NCBI GenBank assembly: GCA_019635635.1
Contig: JAHBZB010000002.1
Span: 434,001-498,000, forward strand
Direction of reading: 5' to 3'
DNA length: 64,000 bases
Origin: Xanthobacteraceae bacterium
GTDB taxonomy: Bacteria; Pseudomonadota; Alphaproteobacteria; Rhizobiales; Xanthobacteraceae
This document shows positions 19,503 through 29,838 of the stretch, one piece after another (position 1 is the first letter of the stretch; each line of letters opens with the position of its first letter). Below the pieces are notes generated by a model. It did no database searches. It saw only the letters and a program-made list of their open reading frames with translations, and was not told the origin of the DNA. A program made the position numbers and the translations under genes.

Positions 19503-20666
19503 ATGACGCGAATGGGGCGGCTCGACCGGTATTTGTTCTCGACTGCTGCTATCGCGTTTGTCGCGGTGCTTGGAAGCCTTACCACGATGGTCTGGCTGAC
19601 GCAGGTGCTGCGCCGCTTCGATCTGTTGGCGACGCAGGGACAGTCGCTGTTCGTCTTCGTCACCGTGACGCTGCTCGCACTGCCGATGCTGATGCTCGTG
19701 ATCGCGCCGATCGCGCTCTTCATCGCGATCCTGTTCACGCTGAACCGCCTTTCCGCCGACTCCGAACTGATCGTCATGAACGCCGCCGGCGTCAGCCGCT
19801 GGCGCGTATTCCGCCCGCTGTTCGCGCTCACCATGATCGTCGCAACCTTGTCGGTGCTGGTCAGCGCCGAAGTCGGGCCCTGGACCTTGCGCACGTTGCG
19901 CCAGCAGATCGCGAAAGTGAACGCGGACATCGTCTCGAACGTCGCGGTGCCCGGCCGTTTCGTGCAGATCGAACGCGGCCTCACCTTCCACGTCCGCGAG
20001 CGCGGGCCCAACGGGCTGATGCTCGGGATCTTCGTCTATGACGGCCGCAATCCGGAAAACGAAACCACCTATCTCGCCGAACGCGGCCGCATCGCCCAAT
20101 CGGACAAGGGCGCCTATCTCGTGCTCGATCAGGGCCTGATGCAGCGGCGGCAGGGCGCGAACAAAACGCCGAACTTCGTCGAGTTTCAGCGCTACGCCTT
20201 CGACATGTCGCAGCTAACCTCGAACCAGAACGTGATTTATCGCGCGACCGACCGCACGCTCTACGACCTCGTCACGGCCAACGAGACCGACGAGATGTAC
20301 AAGCAGGATCCCGGCCGCTTCCGCGCCGAGTTGCACAAGCGCCTGTCCTCGCCGCTATTCCCGATCGCGGCCTTCATTCTCGCCTTCGCCTTCCTCGGCG
20401 AAGCGCGCACCACGCGGCAGAGCCGCGGCCTCGCGATGGCGGGCGCGGCGGGCGCATTCGCAATCGTGGAAATTCTCGGCTTCGGCACGCAAGGCTTCGT
20501 CGCGAAGAATGCGTCGCTGACGCCGATCACCTATCTCGTGCCGCTCGCGGGAATCGGCTACGGCCTGCTCCTGATCTCCGGCTTCGTGCAACTTCGGGTG
20601 CCGGCATTCCTTCAACAAATCGCAGACCTCGTTGCCGCGCGGTTTGACCGGTTGAAAACGGCGTAA
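19503..20666 (+). CDS. lptF: LPS export ABC transporter permease LptF
   Basis: With the start at 19503 the protein is 387 residues. It has three N-terminal membrane helices (LDRYLFSTAAIAFVAVLG; LALPMLMLVIAPIALFI; the segment after VFRPLFALTMIV), a periplasmic beta-jellyroll of about 170 residues, and three C-terminal helices beginning SSPLFPIAAFILAFAFLG. With LptG it forms the permease pulling LPS from the inner membrane to LptC. It is directly followed by lptG (3-base gap) and lptD. The frame continues upstream to 19398, but the start MTRMGRLDRY fits the family; MGRLDRY at 19512 is an alternative. Confidence 0.94.
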   Translation: MTRMGRLDRYLFSTAAIAFVAVLGSLTTMVWLTQVLRRFDLLATQGQSLFVFVTVTLLALPMLMLVIAPIALFIAILFTLNRLSADSELIVMNAAGVSRWRVFRPLFALTMIVATLSVLVSAEVGPWTLRTLRQQIAKVNADIVSNVAVPGRFVQIERGLTFHVRERGPNGLMLGIFVYDGRNPENETTYLAERGRIAQSDKGAYLVLDQGLMQRRQGANKTPNFVEFQRYAFDMSQLTSNQNVIYRATDRTLYDLVTANETDEMYKQDPGRFRAELHKRLSSPLFPIAAFILAFAFLGEARTTRQSRGLAMAGAAGAFAIVEILGFGTQGFVAKNASLTPITYLVPLAGIGYGLLLISGFVQLRVPAFLQQIADLVAARFDRLKTA

Positions 20667-20669
20667 GTC

Positions 20670-21776
20670 ATGGTCGCGTTCGGTATGTTAGGTCGCTATT
20701 TCGGCCGCCGTTTTCTGACGGCGGTCGCGATCGCGTTCCTGACCTGCGTTGCGCTGATCGCCGTCGTCGATTTCTTCGAACTCACGCGCCGCTTCGGCGA
20801 CCGCGCCGACGGCTCAGTATGGCAGGTCGGCTATCTCGTGGCGCTGCGCCTGCCCTCCTTCACCGAACAGATGCTGCCCTTCGCGACCCTGATCGGCGCG
20901 ATGTCGGCGTTCCTCGCGCTCTCGCGCCGTCTCGAATTCGTGGTCGCGCGCGCCTCCGGAATTTCCGCGTGGCAGTTCATCGGCAGCGCGGTCGCGATCG
21001 CGCTCGCGCTCGGCTTCTTCGCCACCACCGTCTACAATCCGGTCTCGGCCTCGCTCAAGGAAACCGCCGACCGGATCGAAGCCGAACTTCTCGCGGCGCG
21101 CACCGCGGCGGTTCCGGCCAAGGAAGAGGAAGCGCCGCGCAACATCTGGGTACGCCAGCGCAGTGACACCGGCCAGGCGATCATCAACGCGCAGGCCGTG
21201 AGCAATAAGGGACAAACGCTTTCGGGCGTGCGCGTCTTCACCTTCGACGGCAAGGGCGAATTCGCCGAACGCATCGAAGCGAAGACCGCGGACCTCGAGC
21301 CGGGAGCGTGGCGGCTCACCTCCGTCGAAATCTTCTCGCCGACCGCGGGACCGAAGAAGCTCGAAACCTATCGCGTTGGCACGAGCCTCACACCAGATCA
21401 GGTGCGCGGCAATTTCGCGAGCGCCGACGCGCTGTCGTTCTGGGAATTGCCGGGCGCAATCGAACTCGTGCAGGCCGCCGGACTTTCGGCCGCGCGCTAT
21501 GAAATCCAGTATCAGTTGCTGCTCGCGCGGCCATTCCTGCTCGCGACCATGGTGGTGATCGCAGCGGCCGTGAGCCTGCGCGTGTTCCGGCTCGGCGGCG
21601 TCGGCAAGATGGTGACGATCGGCGTGCTCTCGGGCTTCATGCTCTATGTCGCCGGTCAGCTTTCCGAGCAACTCGGCCAAGGCGGCTTCCTCAATCCGAT
21701 CGTCGCCGGATGGCTGCCGGTGGTGTGCGCCGGGATGATTGGCTGCTCCGTTCTCCTGCATCAGGAGGACGGCTAG
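20670..21776 (+). CDS. lptG: LPS export ABC transporter permease LptG
   Basis: The 368-residue protein opens MVAFGMLGRYFGRRFLTAV and has the LptF/LptG plan: three helices, a periplasmic jellyroll around residues 125-260 (for example PRNIWVRQRSDTGQAIINA), then three helices with FLLATMVVIAAAVSLRVFRL. SFTEQMLPFATLIGAM near residue 70 matches the LptG coupling region. An alternative start at MLGRYFG (20685) is equally plausible. It lies between lptF and lptD, abutting lptD without a gap. Confidence 0.93.
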   Translation: MVAFGMLGRYFGRRFLTAVAIAFLTCVALIAVVDFFELTRRFGDRADGSVWQVGYLVALRLPSFTEQMLPFATLIGAMSAFLALSRRLEFVVARASGISAWQFIGSAVAIALALGFFATTVYNPVSASLKETADRIEAELLAARTAAVPAKEEEAPRNIWVRQRSDTGQAIINAQAVSNKGQTLSGVRVFTFDGKGEFAERIEAKTADLEPGAWRLTSVEIFSPTAGPKKLETYRVGTSLTPDQVRGNFASADALSFWELPGAIELVQAAGLSAARYEIQYQLLLARPFLLATMVVIAAAVSLRVFRLGGVGKMVTIGVLSGFMLYVAGQLSEQLGQGGFLNPIVAGWLPVVCAGMIGCSVLLHQEDG

Positions 21777-24263
21777 ATGTTCGCGCGTTCCGCCCGCATG
21801 TCAGGCGCGTCTTCGCTCGGCCGGCTTTTCAGCTGCGCCGGGTTTGCGCTGCTATGGGCAGTCTCGTTCGGCGTGCTGGCGGGCATCGCCGGCGCGCAAA
21901 CCTTGCCGAAGCAAATTCCGCAATCGCAATCGGCCGAGCCCTCGCTCACCAAGCGGTTCCTGAAGCAGAAGAACAAACGCGACCCGAACGCGAAGATGCT
22001 CGTGACGGCAAACGAGATGATCTACGACTACAAGAACAACAAGGTTCATGCAGTCGGCGGCGTGCAGATCTATTACGACGGCGGCGTGCTGGAAGCGGAC
22101 AAGGTCACCTATGACCGCGTCTCGAACAAGATGTTCGCCGAAGGCAACGTCCGCTACAAGGCCAAGGACGGCAACGTCATCCACGCCAACGCGCTCGACA
22201 TGACGCAGGACTTCCGCGAAGCCTTCGTCGATTCGATGCTGGTGGAGACGCCGCAGCGCACGCGCTTCGCGGCATCGCGCGCCGACCGCACCGAAGGCAA
22301 CATCACCGTCTTCTCGAATGGCGTCTATACGGCGTGCGAACCTTGCCGCGACGACCCGAAGAAGCCGCCGCTGTGGCAGGTGAAAGCCGCGCGCATCATT
22401 CACAACGAAGGCGAGCGCAAAATCTATTACGAGAACGGAACGCTCGAGATTCTCGGCTATCCGGTCGCCTATCTGCCGTTCTTCTACCACCCCGACCCGA
22501 CGGTGAAGCGTCAGTCCGGCTTCCTGCCGCCGCACGTATATTCGAACAACCGCACCGGGATCGGCATCGAGGTGCCTTACTTCTGGTCGATCGCGCCGAA
22601 CATGGATGCGACCGTCGCGATGGTGCCGTTCACGCGGCAAGGGCTGCTTGCGAAAGCCGAATTCCGCCACCGGCTCGCCGACGGCGCCTATCTCATTCGC
22701 GCGGCGGGCATCAATCAAACGGATCCGCAGGCGTTCGGCGTGCTCTCGGGCAATCGCGACTTCCGCGGCGTGCTGGAAGCGAGCGGCGAATTCAACATCA
22801 ACCGCCGCTGGGTCTGGGGTTTCGATGGCGCGCTGCTTTCCGACAAGTCGGTGCTCAACGATTATCACCTCGAAAAGCAGCTTACCCAGGCGACCGAACG
22901 GACGTCGCAAATCTACCTGATCGGCCAGAAGGACCGCTCGTATTTCGACATGCGCGCGATCAGTTTCTACGGCCTGTCCGAGCTCGACGTGAACAACCAG
23001 TTGCCGATCATCCATCCGGTGATCGATTACTCGTACTTCTTCGGCAATCCGATCTTCGGCGGCGAGCTTTCCTACAAGATCAACTTCACCAGCCTCTCGC
23101 GGCAGGAAGCTGATTTTGCGCCGATCAGCAAGCTTGCAGCCTTCGCGACCAACGCAGCCGGCAACTCGGATACCTCGCGCTGTCTTGCGACCGCAGCCAC
23201 GCCCGCAACCTGTCTCGTGCGCGGCCTGCCCGGCGACTATTCGCGCTTCTCGGCGCAACTCGACTGGCGCCGCACGATCACCAGCGACATCACCGGCATC
23301 CAGTTCACGCCATTCGCACGCATGCGCGCAGACGCGGCCTCGGTCAGCATCGACCCGACCACGAACATCTCGAACTTCGTCACCCCCGGCAGCAACGAGC
23401 TGATCCGCGCGATGCCGGCGGTCGGCATGGAAGTGCGCTGGCCGTTCATCTCCGTGCATTCTTGGGGCACGCAGACGCTCGAGCCGATCGTGCAGACGAT
23501 CTTCCGCCCGAACGAAACCAAGATCGGCCTGTTCCCGAACGAAGACGCGCAGAGCCTCGTGTTCGACGACACCAACCTGTTCGCGATCGATAAATATTCC
23601 GGCTACGACCGCGTCGAAGGCGGCTCGCGCGTCAACTACGGCTTGCAATACACCGCGAACGTGCATCGCTACGGCATGGTCAACGTGCTGTTCGGCCAGT
23701 CCTACCAGATGTTCGGGCAGAACTCGTATTCGATCGCCGATATGGCCAATACCGGCCTGAACTCGGGCCTCGAAGACCGCGCCTCGGATTACGTTTCGCG
23801 CATCTACTTCCAGCCCACGGGGCGCTTCTCGTTCGTCACGCGCTTCCGCTTCGACAAGGACGATCTGTCGATCCGCCGCTTCGAGGCTGAAACCACTTCA
23901 CGTTGGGACCGCCTGACGCTCTCGACGATCTATGCGCGCTATGAGGCGCAGCCGGAAATCGGATTCCTCGAGCGCCGCCACGGCATCTATCAGACCGCGA
24001 CATACAAATTCCACGACTATTGGAGCCTGACCGGCGGCGTGCGCTACGACCTGGAGCGCGGCAAGATCGATTTCGGTACGCTCGGCATCACCTATACCGA
24101 CGAATGTATCGCGATTTCGGCGGTCTATGTCGCCGACTACACCAACATCATCACCTCTACGGCAGTGCAGAAATTCCTGGTGCGTGTGAACCTGCGGACG
24201 CTCGGCGAGACCGGGTTCAAGCAGAACCTCGGCAGCCAGGTTACCAGCGCTTCCGGCAACTAA
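21777..24263 (+). CDS. lptD: LPS-assembly outer membrane protein LptD
   Basis: The 828-residue protein has a signal sequence (to about AGIAGAQT, residue 42) and an LptA-like N-terminal domain with repeated beta motifs: MLVTANEMIYDYKNNKVHAV, VQIYYDGGVLEADKVTYDR, KMFAEGNVRYKAKDG. A C-terminal 26-strand-type barrel follows, with GFLPPHVYSNNRTGIGIEVP and FTRQGLLAKAEFRHRLADG. A single close Cys pair is visible (YTACEPCRDD), with another Cys pair at RCLATAATPATCLV and one near the C-terminus, so disulfides like those of E. coli LptD are possible but arranged differently. It inserts LPS into the outer leaflet. Its place after lptFG puts inner-membrane export and outer-membrane insertion in one transcript. 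Confidence 0.95.
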   Translation: MFARSARMSGASSLGRLFSCAGFALLWAVSFGVLAGIAGAQTLPKQIPQSQSAEPSLTKRFLKQKNKRDPNAKMLVTANEMIYDYKNNKVHAVGGVQIYYDGGVLEADKVTYDRVSNKMFAEGNVRYKAKDGNVIHANALDMTQDFREAFVDSMLVETPQRTRFAASRADRTEGNITVFSNGVYTACEPCRDDPKKPPLWQVKAARIIHNEGERKIYYENGTLEILGYPVAYLPFFYHPDPTVKRQSGFLPPHVYSNNRTGIGIEVPYFWSIAPNMDATVAMVPFTRQGLLAKAEFRHRLADGAYLIRAAGINQTDPQAFGVLSGNRDFRGVLEASGEFNINRRWVWGFDGALLSDKSVLNDYHLEKQLTQATERTSQIYLIGQKDRSYFDMRAISFYGLSELDVNNQLPIIHPVIDYSYFFGNPIFGGELSYKINFTSLSRQEADFAPISKLAAFATNAAGNSDTSRCLATAATPATCLVRGLPGDYSRFSAQLDWRRTITSDITGIQFTPFARMRADAASVSIDPTTNISNFVTPGSNELIRAMPAVGMEVRWPFISVHSWGTQTLEPIVQTIFRPNETKIGLFPNEDAQSLVFDDTNLFAIDKYSGYDRVEGGSRVNYGLQYTANVHRYGMVNVLFGQSYQMFGQNSYSIADMANTGLNSGLEDRASDYVSRIYFQPTGRFSFVTRFRFDKDDLSIRRFEAETTSRWDRLTLSTIYARYEAQPEIGFLERRHGIYQTATYKFHDYWSLTGGVRYDLERGKIDFGTLGITYTDECIAISAVYVADYTNIITSTAVQKFLVRVNLRTLGETGFKQNLGSQVTSASGN

Positions 24264-24368
24264 CGGGAGCGATTGCCTCGTCCCATTGCCGCCACAGGCA
24301 GCCCGCATAGTCATTTCCGGGCGATGTGCGGTACAATTCCGGAAACGATAAGCGCGACTACGCCAGAT

Positions 24369-25304
24369 ATGCCCAGGATCAACCCGACCCGCCTCCAGAT
24401 AATTTTCGCCGCCGCCGCCCTGCTGTTCGCAGCCGCGGCGAGCCTGCCCACGCCGGCCAAGGCCCAGGTCGTCGCGCTCGTGAACGGCGAGCCGATCACG
24501 GTGCTCGACGTTGCCGAGCGCCTGAAGCTCCACCGCGGCTCGGGCAAGACCGTCAGCAAGAAGGAAGTGCTCGAGGAACTGGTCGAGTACAAGCTGAAGC
24601 TGCAAATCGCCGAGCGCGGCGGCGTCAGCCTCACGAACTCGGAAGTGGACCGCGCTTACGGAAGCATCGCGGCGCGATCGGGTCGCACGCTGGAGCAGTT
24701 CGAGCAGGCGCTACGCCAGGGCGGCATCGATCCGAACCGCCTGAAGGCCCGCGTCAAGGCCGACCTCGCCTGGCAGAAATACATTCAGGCGAACTCCGCC
24801 AACGTCATCGTGCGCGACGCCGATCTCGTCGCCGCGATGAACCAGCGCGGGCAGACCCTGCATCTGAAATCGATTCAATACACGATGCAGCAGGTGATCT
24901 TCGTGGTGAGACGCAATGCGCCAGTGACCGTGAAGCAGGCGCGGCTGAAGGAAGCCGAATCCCTGCGCAGCCGCGTTACGTCGTGCAGTCAGGTTCAGCA
25001 ACTCGCGCACGAATACAAGGAAGTCGTGGTGAAGACGCCATTGCGGCGCTTCTCGAGCGATCTCTCGCCCGCGTTGCAGAAGCTTTTGGAAACGCTCCCC
25101 GATGGCCGCATGACGCCGCCGGAAGTCACGGTCAACGGCATCGAGGTGGTCGCGATCTGCGACCGCAAGGAAGTTCCGGCGGATGTTTCGTCGAACCGCG
25201 AACTCCGCAACGAATTGCTCGGCCAACGGGTACAGAACTACGAGAAACGCATTCTCGACAAGATGCGGCAGACCTCGATCATCCGGTATATCGGCGAGCC
25301 CTGA
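24369..25304 (+). CDS. surA: SurA-like periplasmic chaperone
   Basis: With the start at 24369 the protein is 311 residues, with a signal peptide ending about PAKAQ. The SurA N-terminal domain follows directly (VVALVNGEPITVLDVAERLK, EVLEELVEYKLKLQIAERGG, ARVKADLAWQKYI). The second half occupies the parvulin position (MQQVIFVVRRNAP, PDGRMTPPEVTVNGIEVVAICDRKEV) but is degenerate compared with active PPIases, so a chaperone-only role is likely. It sits just after lptD, a main SurA client, and its stop shares a base with the pdxA start. The frame is open further upstream to 24273, but the signal peptide argues for 24369. Confidence 0.85.
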   Translation: MPRINPTRLQIIFAAAALLFAAAASLPTPAKAQVVALVNGEPITVLDVAERLKLHRGSGKTVSKKEVLEELVEYKLKLQIAERGGVSLTNSEVDRAYGSIAARSGRTLEQFEQALRQGGIDPNRLKARVKADLAWQKYIQANSANVIVRDADLVAAMNQRGQTLHLKSIQYTMQQVIFVVRRNAPVTVKQARLKEAESLRSRVTSCSQVQQLAHEYKEVVVKTPLRRFSSDLSPALQKLLETLPDGRMTPPEVTVNGIEVVAICDRKEVPADVSSNRELRNELLGQRVQNYEKRILDKMRQTSIIRYIGEP

Positions 25305-26287
25305 TGCTTCCGCTCGCCCTGACCCTCGGCGAGCCCGCCGGTATCGGCCCCGATCTCGCGATTCAACTTTGGTCCGAGCGCAAGGCGCGGAAGCTGCCGC
25401 CTTTCTTTCTCGTCGCCGACCCGGCCTTCATTGCGGGCCGTGCGAATGCACTCAAGCTCGACATCCCCATCGGCATTTGCGAGCCGGAGGAAACGGCGAA
25501 GCGCTTTGACGACGCACTCCTTCTCATCGACCCCGGCGCAGTTGCGACCGCGGCACCCGGCAAACCCGACGCGTCGAGCGCAAACGCCGCGCGCGCATCC
25601 ATCGACCTTGCCGTCAGGCTCGTGCAACGGAAACGCGCAGCGGCAGTCGTGACCAATCCAATTGCAAAGCACGTGATGCAGGCCGGCGGCTTCGCTTTCC
25701 CAGGCCATACCGAATATCTCGCGCATTTGAGCAACGCGCCGCGTCCGGTCATGCTGATCTGGAGCGAGGAACTCGCCGTCATTCCGATCACGATACACAT
25801 GCCGCTTTGCGACGTACCGGAGGCGCTATCGACCGGGCTGATCGTGGAAAGCGCACGCATCGCGGCGCGCGACTATCGCGAGAAATTCGGCGTCAAGAAT
25901 CCGCGGCTCGCGGTTTGCGGCCTCAATCCGCATGCCGGCGAAGAAGGCACGATCGGGCGCGAAGACATCGAGATCATCGCGCCCGCGATCCGCGCGCTGC
26001 GCGACGAAGGCATCGAGGCGAGCGGGCCGCATCCGGCCGACAGCCTGTTTCACGAACACGCCCGCAAATATTACGACGTGGCGCTCGGCATGTATCACGA
26101 TCAGGTGCTGGCACCCGTGAAGGCACTCGCTTTCGACCGCGCCGTGAACGTGACACTCGGCCTGCCCTTCGTGCGTACCTCGCCCGACCACGGCACCGCG
26201 TTCGATCTCGCGGGCAGCGGTACGGCAAATCCGTCTTCGCTCGAAGCGGCGCTGAAGCTCGCGGCGCGTCTTTCCGCAAACGCATGA
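25304..26287 (+). CDS. pdxA: 4-hydroxythreonine-4-phosphate dehydrogenase
   Basis: The 327-residue protein opens [18 protein letters not shown], the usual PdxA start. Metal-binding histidines are seen in [25 protein letters not shown] and [28 protein letters not shown] is also diagnostic. It oxidises 4-hydroxythreonine 4-phosphate in pyridoxal phosphate synthesis. It overlaps surA by one base (TGATG) and rsmA by four (ATGA). The surA-pdxA-rsmA(ksgA) order is conserved across proteobacteria. Confidence 0.96.
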   Translation: MLPLALTLGEPAGIGPDLAIQLWSERKARKLPPFFLVADPAFIAGRANALKLDIPIGICEPEETAKRFDDALLLIDPGAVATAAPGKPDASSANAARASIDLAVRLVQRKRAAAVVTNPIAKHVMQAGGFAFPGHTEYLAHLSNAPRPVMLIWSEELAVIPITIHMPLCDVPEALSTGLIVESARIAARDYREKFGVKNPRLAVCGLNPHAGEEGTIGREDIEIIAPAIRALRDEGIEASGPHPADSLFHEHARKYYDVALGMYHDQVLAPVKALAFDRAVNVTLGLPFVRTSPDHGTAFDLAGSGTANPSSLEAALKLAARLSANA

Positions 26288-27138
26288 GCCAGATCGACGA
26301 TCTGCCGCCGCTGCGCGACGTCATCCGCAAGCATGACTTGTGGGCCAAGAAATCGCTCGGCCAGAACTTCCTGCTCGATCTCAACCTGACTTCGCGCATC
26401 GCGCGCGCGGGCGGACCGCTCGAAGGCGTCACCGTGATCGAAGTCGGCCCCGGCCCCGGCGGACTGACGCGCGCACTGCTCGCCGAAGGTGCTTCCCGTG
26501 TAATTGCGATCGAGCGCGACCAGCGTTGCGTTGCGGCCCTGAAAGAAATTTCGACGCATTATCCGGGCAGGCTCGATATCGTCGAAGACGATGCGCTCAC
26601 CTTCGATCCGCGCCCGCTGGTGAGCGGCGCGAAGACCCGCGTCGTCGCGAACCTGCCCTACAATATCGCGACCGCGCTGCTCGTCGACTGGCTGACGCTT
26701 GAGCCTTGGCCGCCGTATTACGACTCGCTGATCCTGATGTTTCAACGCGAGGTCGCGGAAAGGATCGTCGCGACACACGGGGACGATGCTTACGGAAGAC
26801 TGGGCGTGCTTGCCGGGTGGCGTTCCGCAGCGCGGATTTTGTTTGACGTCGCGCCCAGCGCATTCGTGCCGCCGCCGAAAGTAACGTCTTCCGTCGTGCA
26901 GATCGTTCCGCGTGTCGAACCGCTCGCATGCGACGCAAGAATGCTGGGCCGTGTCACGGCCGCCGCTTTCGGGCAGCGCCGCAAGATGCTACGCCAAAGC
27001 CTGCGCTCGCTCGGAATCGACGCCGCGGCACTTCTCGCCGCTGCGGAAATCGAACCGACGAAGCGCGCGGAAGAAATTCCGGTCGAAGGTTTTGTGCGGC
27101 TCGCGAATATCTTCGCAGCGCTGGGGAATAAAGAATGA
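26284..27138 (+). CDS. rsmA: 16S rRNA dimethyladenosine transferase
   Basis: The 284-residue protein starts [18 protein letters not shown] and shows the KsgA landmarks: [17 protein letters not shown] motif [17 protein letters not shown], and the catalytic NLPYNIA in motif IV. The [15 protein letters not shown] segment and a C-terminal helical domain follow. It dimethylates the two adjacent adenines near the 3' end of 16S rRNA (A1518/A1519 in E. coli numbering). Its start overlaps the pdxA stop (ATGA) and its stop overlaps the start of the alcohol dehydrogenase gene by four bases. Confidence 0.96.
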   Translation: MSQIDDLPPLRDVIRKHDLWAKKSLGQNFLLDLNLTSRIARAGGPLEGVTVIEVGPGPGGLTRALLAEGASRVIAIERDQRCVAALKEISTHYPGRLDIVEDDALTFDPRPLVSGAKTRVVANLPYNIATALLVDWLTLEPWPPYYDSLILMFQREVAERIVATHGDDAYGRLGVLAGWRSAARILFDVAPSAFVPPPKVTSSVVQIVPRVEPLACDARMLGRVTAAAFGQRRKMLRQSLRSLGIDAAALLAAAEIEPTKRAEEIPVEGFVRLANIFAALGNKE

Positions 27139-28193
27139 CCAAGATCAAGCGCCAGGTGTTCACCGACTACGGCAAGCCGCTCTGCGAGGAAATCGTCGAT
27201 GCGCCCGCGCCGCAAGGCACCGAAGTGCTGGTGCAGGTCGGCCATTGCGGCGTCTGTCATTCCGACATTCATTTGCATGACGGCTATTTTGATCTCGGCG
27301 GCGGCCGCAAGGCGGAGCTTGCTGGCGGGCGCCCGCTTCCGTTTGCGCTCGGTCACGAGATCGAAGGCGAACTGGTCGCGACCGGCCCGGACGCAAGCGG
27401 CGTCACCATCGGCAAGCGCTATGTGATTTATCCCTGGATCGGTTGCGGCGAATGCGCGACCTGCAAGAGCGGCGACGAGCATCTTTGTCCGAAGCCGCGC
27501 CAGATCGGCATCCAGACGCAGGGCGGCTACGCAACGCACGTGCTGGTGCCGCATCCGAAATATCTTCTGGAATATGACCCGATCCCGCGCGATCTCGCCG
27601 GCACATATATGTGTTCGGGCGTCACCGCCTATTCCGCGATCGCGAAACTTGGGAGCCTCGCGGAGCGCGGACCCGCGCTCATCATCGGGCTCGGCGGCGT
27701 CGGCATGATGGGATTTTCGTTTCTCAAAGCGCGCTCGCGGCACAAGCCGATCGTGGTCGAGATCGACCCGAAGAAGCGCGAGCACGCGCTTGCGAATGGC
27801 GCGGCGGCCGCGTTCGATCCTTCCGACAAGGCGACGCGCAAGGAAATCGCAGCCGCCTCCGGCGGCGGCGTGCTGGGCGCGATCGATTTCGTCGGCTCGG
27901 ATAAATCCGCGGCACTCGGTTTCGGTGCGCTCGCCAAAGGCGGATCGCTCGTGATCGCGGGATTGATCGGCGGAGAAATGCCGCTTTCCGTGCCGGTGCT
28001 GCCGCTCAAGGGCGTTTCGATCATCGGCAATTATGTAGGCTCGCTCGCCGAAGCGAAGGAAATGCTTGCGCTGGTGCGCGCCGGAAAAGTCGCGCCGATC
28101 CCGGTGAAGACGCGGCCGCTTAGCGAGGCCGACGCAGCACTCCGCGATTTGCGCGAAGGCCGCACCATCGGACGTACGGTGCTGGTGCCTTAA
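27135..28193 (+). CDS. Zinc-dependent alcohol dehydrogenase, MDR superfamily
   Basis: This 352-residue medium-chain dehydrogenase has catalytic zinc ligands in [15 protein letters not shown] (Cys36-type and following) and GHEIEG. The structural zinc cluster is intact: [15 protein letters not shown] has four cysteines. The Rossmann nucleotide loop is [11 protein letters not shown]. It oxidises alcohols or reduces aldehydes with NAD(P); the substrate is unknown. It overlaps rsmA by four bases although it is not part of the conserved rsmA neighbourhood, so it was probably added to the operon end. Its stop overlaps the stop of convergent gmk (TTAA, 28190-28193). Confidence 0.88.
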   Translation: MTKIKRQVFTDYGKPLCEEIVDAPAPQGTEVLVQVGHCGVCHSDIHLHDGYFDLGGGRKAELAGGRPLPFALGHEIEGELVATGPDASGVTIGKRYVIYPWIGCGECATCKSGDEHLCPKPRQIGIQTQGGYATHVLVPHPKYLLEYDPIPRDLAGTYMCSGVTAYSAIAKLGSLAERGPALIIGLGGVGMMGFSFLKARSRHKPIVVEIDPKKREHALANGAAAAFDPSDKATRKEIAAASGGGVLGAIDFVGSDKSAALGFGALAKGGSLVIAGLIGGEMPLSVPVLPLKGVSIIGNYVGSLAEAKEMLALVRAGKVAPIPVKTRPLSEADAALRDLREGRTIGRTVLVP

Positions 28194-28870
28194 AGCTTCG
28201 CCTGCAATTTCTTCGCGAAGGCCTCGACCCCGGTGCGGCGAACACGCTTCATGCGCTCGGCCTGCAGGATCGAGTGGATGTCGGCGAAGGCCGCATCGAG
28301 ATCGTCGTTGATGACGACGTAATCGTATTCGCCCCAGCGCTTCAATTCGTGCTTGGCGGTCTCAAGCCGCTTCTTGATCGTCATTTCGTCTTCCGCCGCG
28401 CGGCGGCGGATGCGCTTTTTCATCTCGGCGATCGACGGCGGGAGGATGAAGATGCTGACGACATCGGACGACGCCTTTTTATAAAGCTGGCGCGTGCCCT
28501 GATAGTCGATGTCGAACAGAATGTCCTTGCCCTTCGCGATCGCCTTTTCGACCGGCTTCGCGGGCGTACCGTAATAATTGCCGTGGACTTCGGCCCATTC
28601 AAGCAATTCGCCTTGATCGCGCATGCGCTCGAATTCTTCGCGGGACTTGAAATGATAATGCACGCCCTCGACCTCGCTCGGGCGGCGCGGCCGCGTCGTC
28701 ACCGAGATCGAAAGCTCGATGTTCTCTTCCTTCTGCACCAGGAGTCGCGTGAGCGTGGTCTTTCCCGCGCCCGATGGCGAGGACAGCACGAACATCAGCC
28801 CGCGGCGGGCGAGCTTCTCGCGGCGCACGCCGTTCTTCTTTTTCGCCGCCGGTTTTTTCTTCTTACTCAA
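28190..28870 (-). CDS. gmk: Guanylate kinase
   Basis: The 226-residue protein has the P-loop SSPSGAGKTTLTRLL near residue 32, then SVTTRPRRPSEVEGVHYHF, EWAEVHGNYYGTP and DIDYQGTRQL, all GMP-kinase signatures. It phosphorylates GMP to GDP. A Lys-rich N-terminal extension of about 22 residues (KKKKPAAKKKNG) precedes the domain; a start inside it cannot be excluded. Its first bases overlap the yicC stop by 8 bases, the common yicC-gmk pair. The gene shares its stop bases with the convergent alcohol dehydrogenase gene. Confidence 0.95.
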   Translation of the reverse strand: MSKKKKPAAKKKNGVRREKLARRGLMFVLSSPSGAGKTTLTRLLVQKEENIELSISVTTRPRRPSEVEGVHYHFKSREEFERMRDQGELLEWAEVHGNYYGTPAKPVEKAIAKGKDILFDIDYQGTRQLYKKASSDVVSIFILPPSIAEMKKRIRRRAAEDEMTIKKRLETAKHELKRWGEYDYVVINDDLDAAFADIHSILQAERMKRVRRTGVEAFAKKLQAKL

Positions 28871-29750
28871 TGTTCTGCACCTGCTCGCGGAACTGATCGA
28901 CGGCGGTTTTCAGCTCAAGTCCGATCGCGGTCAGCGCGACGTCGTTCGACTTCGAGCAAAGCGTGTTCGACTCGCGATTGAATTCCTGCGCCAGAAAATC
29001 TAGCTTGCGGCCGACCGAGCCGCCGCCTTTCAGGAGCGCGCGCGCCGCACCGACATGCGCCATCAGGCGGTCGAGTTCCTCGCGAATGTCGGCCTTTGCC
29101 GCGATCAGCGCGGCCTCCTGATGCAGCCGCTCGGGATCGAACGCCGGGCTCGCGCCGAGTAGTTCCTTCACTTGCTCGCCGAGCTTGGCACGGATCGCCT
29201 CGATCGAGCGCGAAGGCGATGACTCGGCACGGCTTGTGAGTTTCTCGATCTCGGTGACGCGATCCGACAGTACGCCGCCGATCACGTCGCCCTCCTTGCC
29301 GCGCATCTCGACGAGATCTTTCAGCGCGGTCTCGAAACCTGCGAGCAGCACGCGGTTCGCGGCTTCGCGCTCCGCTTCGCTTTCTTCCGTCTCAACGACT
29401 TCCATCACGCCTTTGATGCCGAGGATGCCGTCGAGGGTCGGCTTCTGCGCGTCAATTTTTCCGGCGAGCGACTTCGACGCAGCAACCACCGCGGCAAGCA
29501 CATCTTCGTTGATGCGGACCTGCGGTGCCGCGCCTTCGCGATTGATCGTAAGGTTGATCGTGACGTTGCCGCGGTTCAGCACTTTCGCAATCGAAGCGCG
29601 GATCGCGGGCTCGAGCACGTCGCGGCCCGGCGGCAGGCGGAAGCGCAGATCGAGTCCTTTGGAGTTGACCGATTTCAATTCCCACGCCCAGCGCAACACG
29701 CCATAAACACCGGAGGCGCGGGCAAAGCCGGTCATGCTGGCAAGCGTCAT
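28863..29750 (-). CDS. yicC: YicC/YloC family endoribonuclease
   Basis: The 295-residue protein opens with TLASMTGFARASG and SVNSKGLDLRFRLPPG, the standard YicC N-terminal domain. The C-terminal DUF1732 part is seen in DIREELDRLMAHVGAARALL and GRKLDFLAQEFNRESNTLCSK-type sequence. YicC-family proteins are endoribonucleases implicated in sRNA turnover. The gene precedes gmk with an 8-base overlap and follows mltG. MTGFA at 29735 is an alternative start. Confidence 0.92.
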   Translation of the reverse strand: MTLASMTGFARASGVYGVLRWAWELKSVNSKGLDLRFRLPPGRDVLEPAIRASIAKVLNRGNVTINLTINREGAAPQVRINEDVLAAVVAASKSLAGKIDAQKPTLDGILGIKGVMEVVETEESEAEREAANRVLLAGFETALKDLVEMRGKEGDVIGGVLSDRVTEIEKLTSRAESSPSRSIEAIRAKLGEQVKELLGASPAFDPERLHQEAALIAAKADIREELDRLMAHVGAARALLKGGGSVGRKLDFLAQEFNRESNTLCSKSNDVALTAIGLELKTAVDQFREQVQNIE

Positions 29751-29838
29751 GAGAAGAAGGGTCCGCGATTCTTTATCGAAAGCCGCGCGACCTTAACGAG
29801 GAGACGAAGCGCGAACAAGCGGGGCCGCTGGTTACGCG

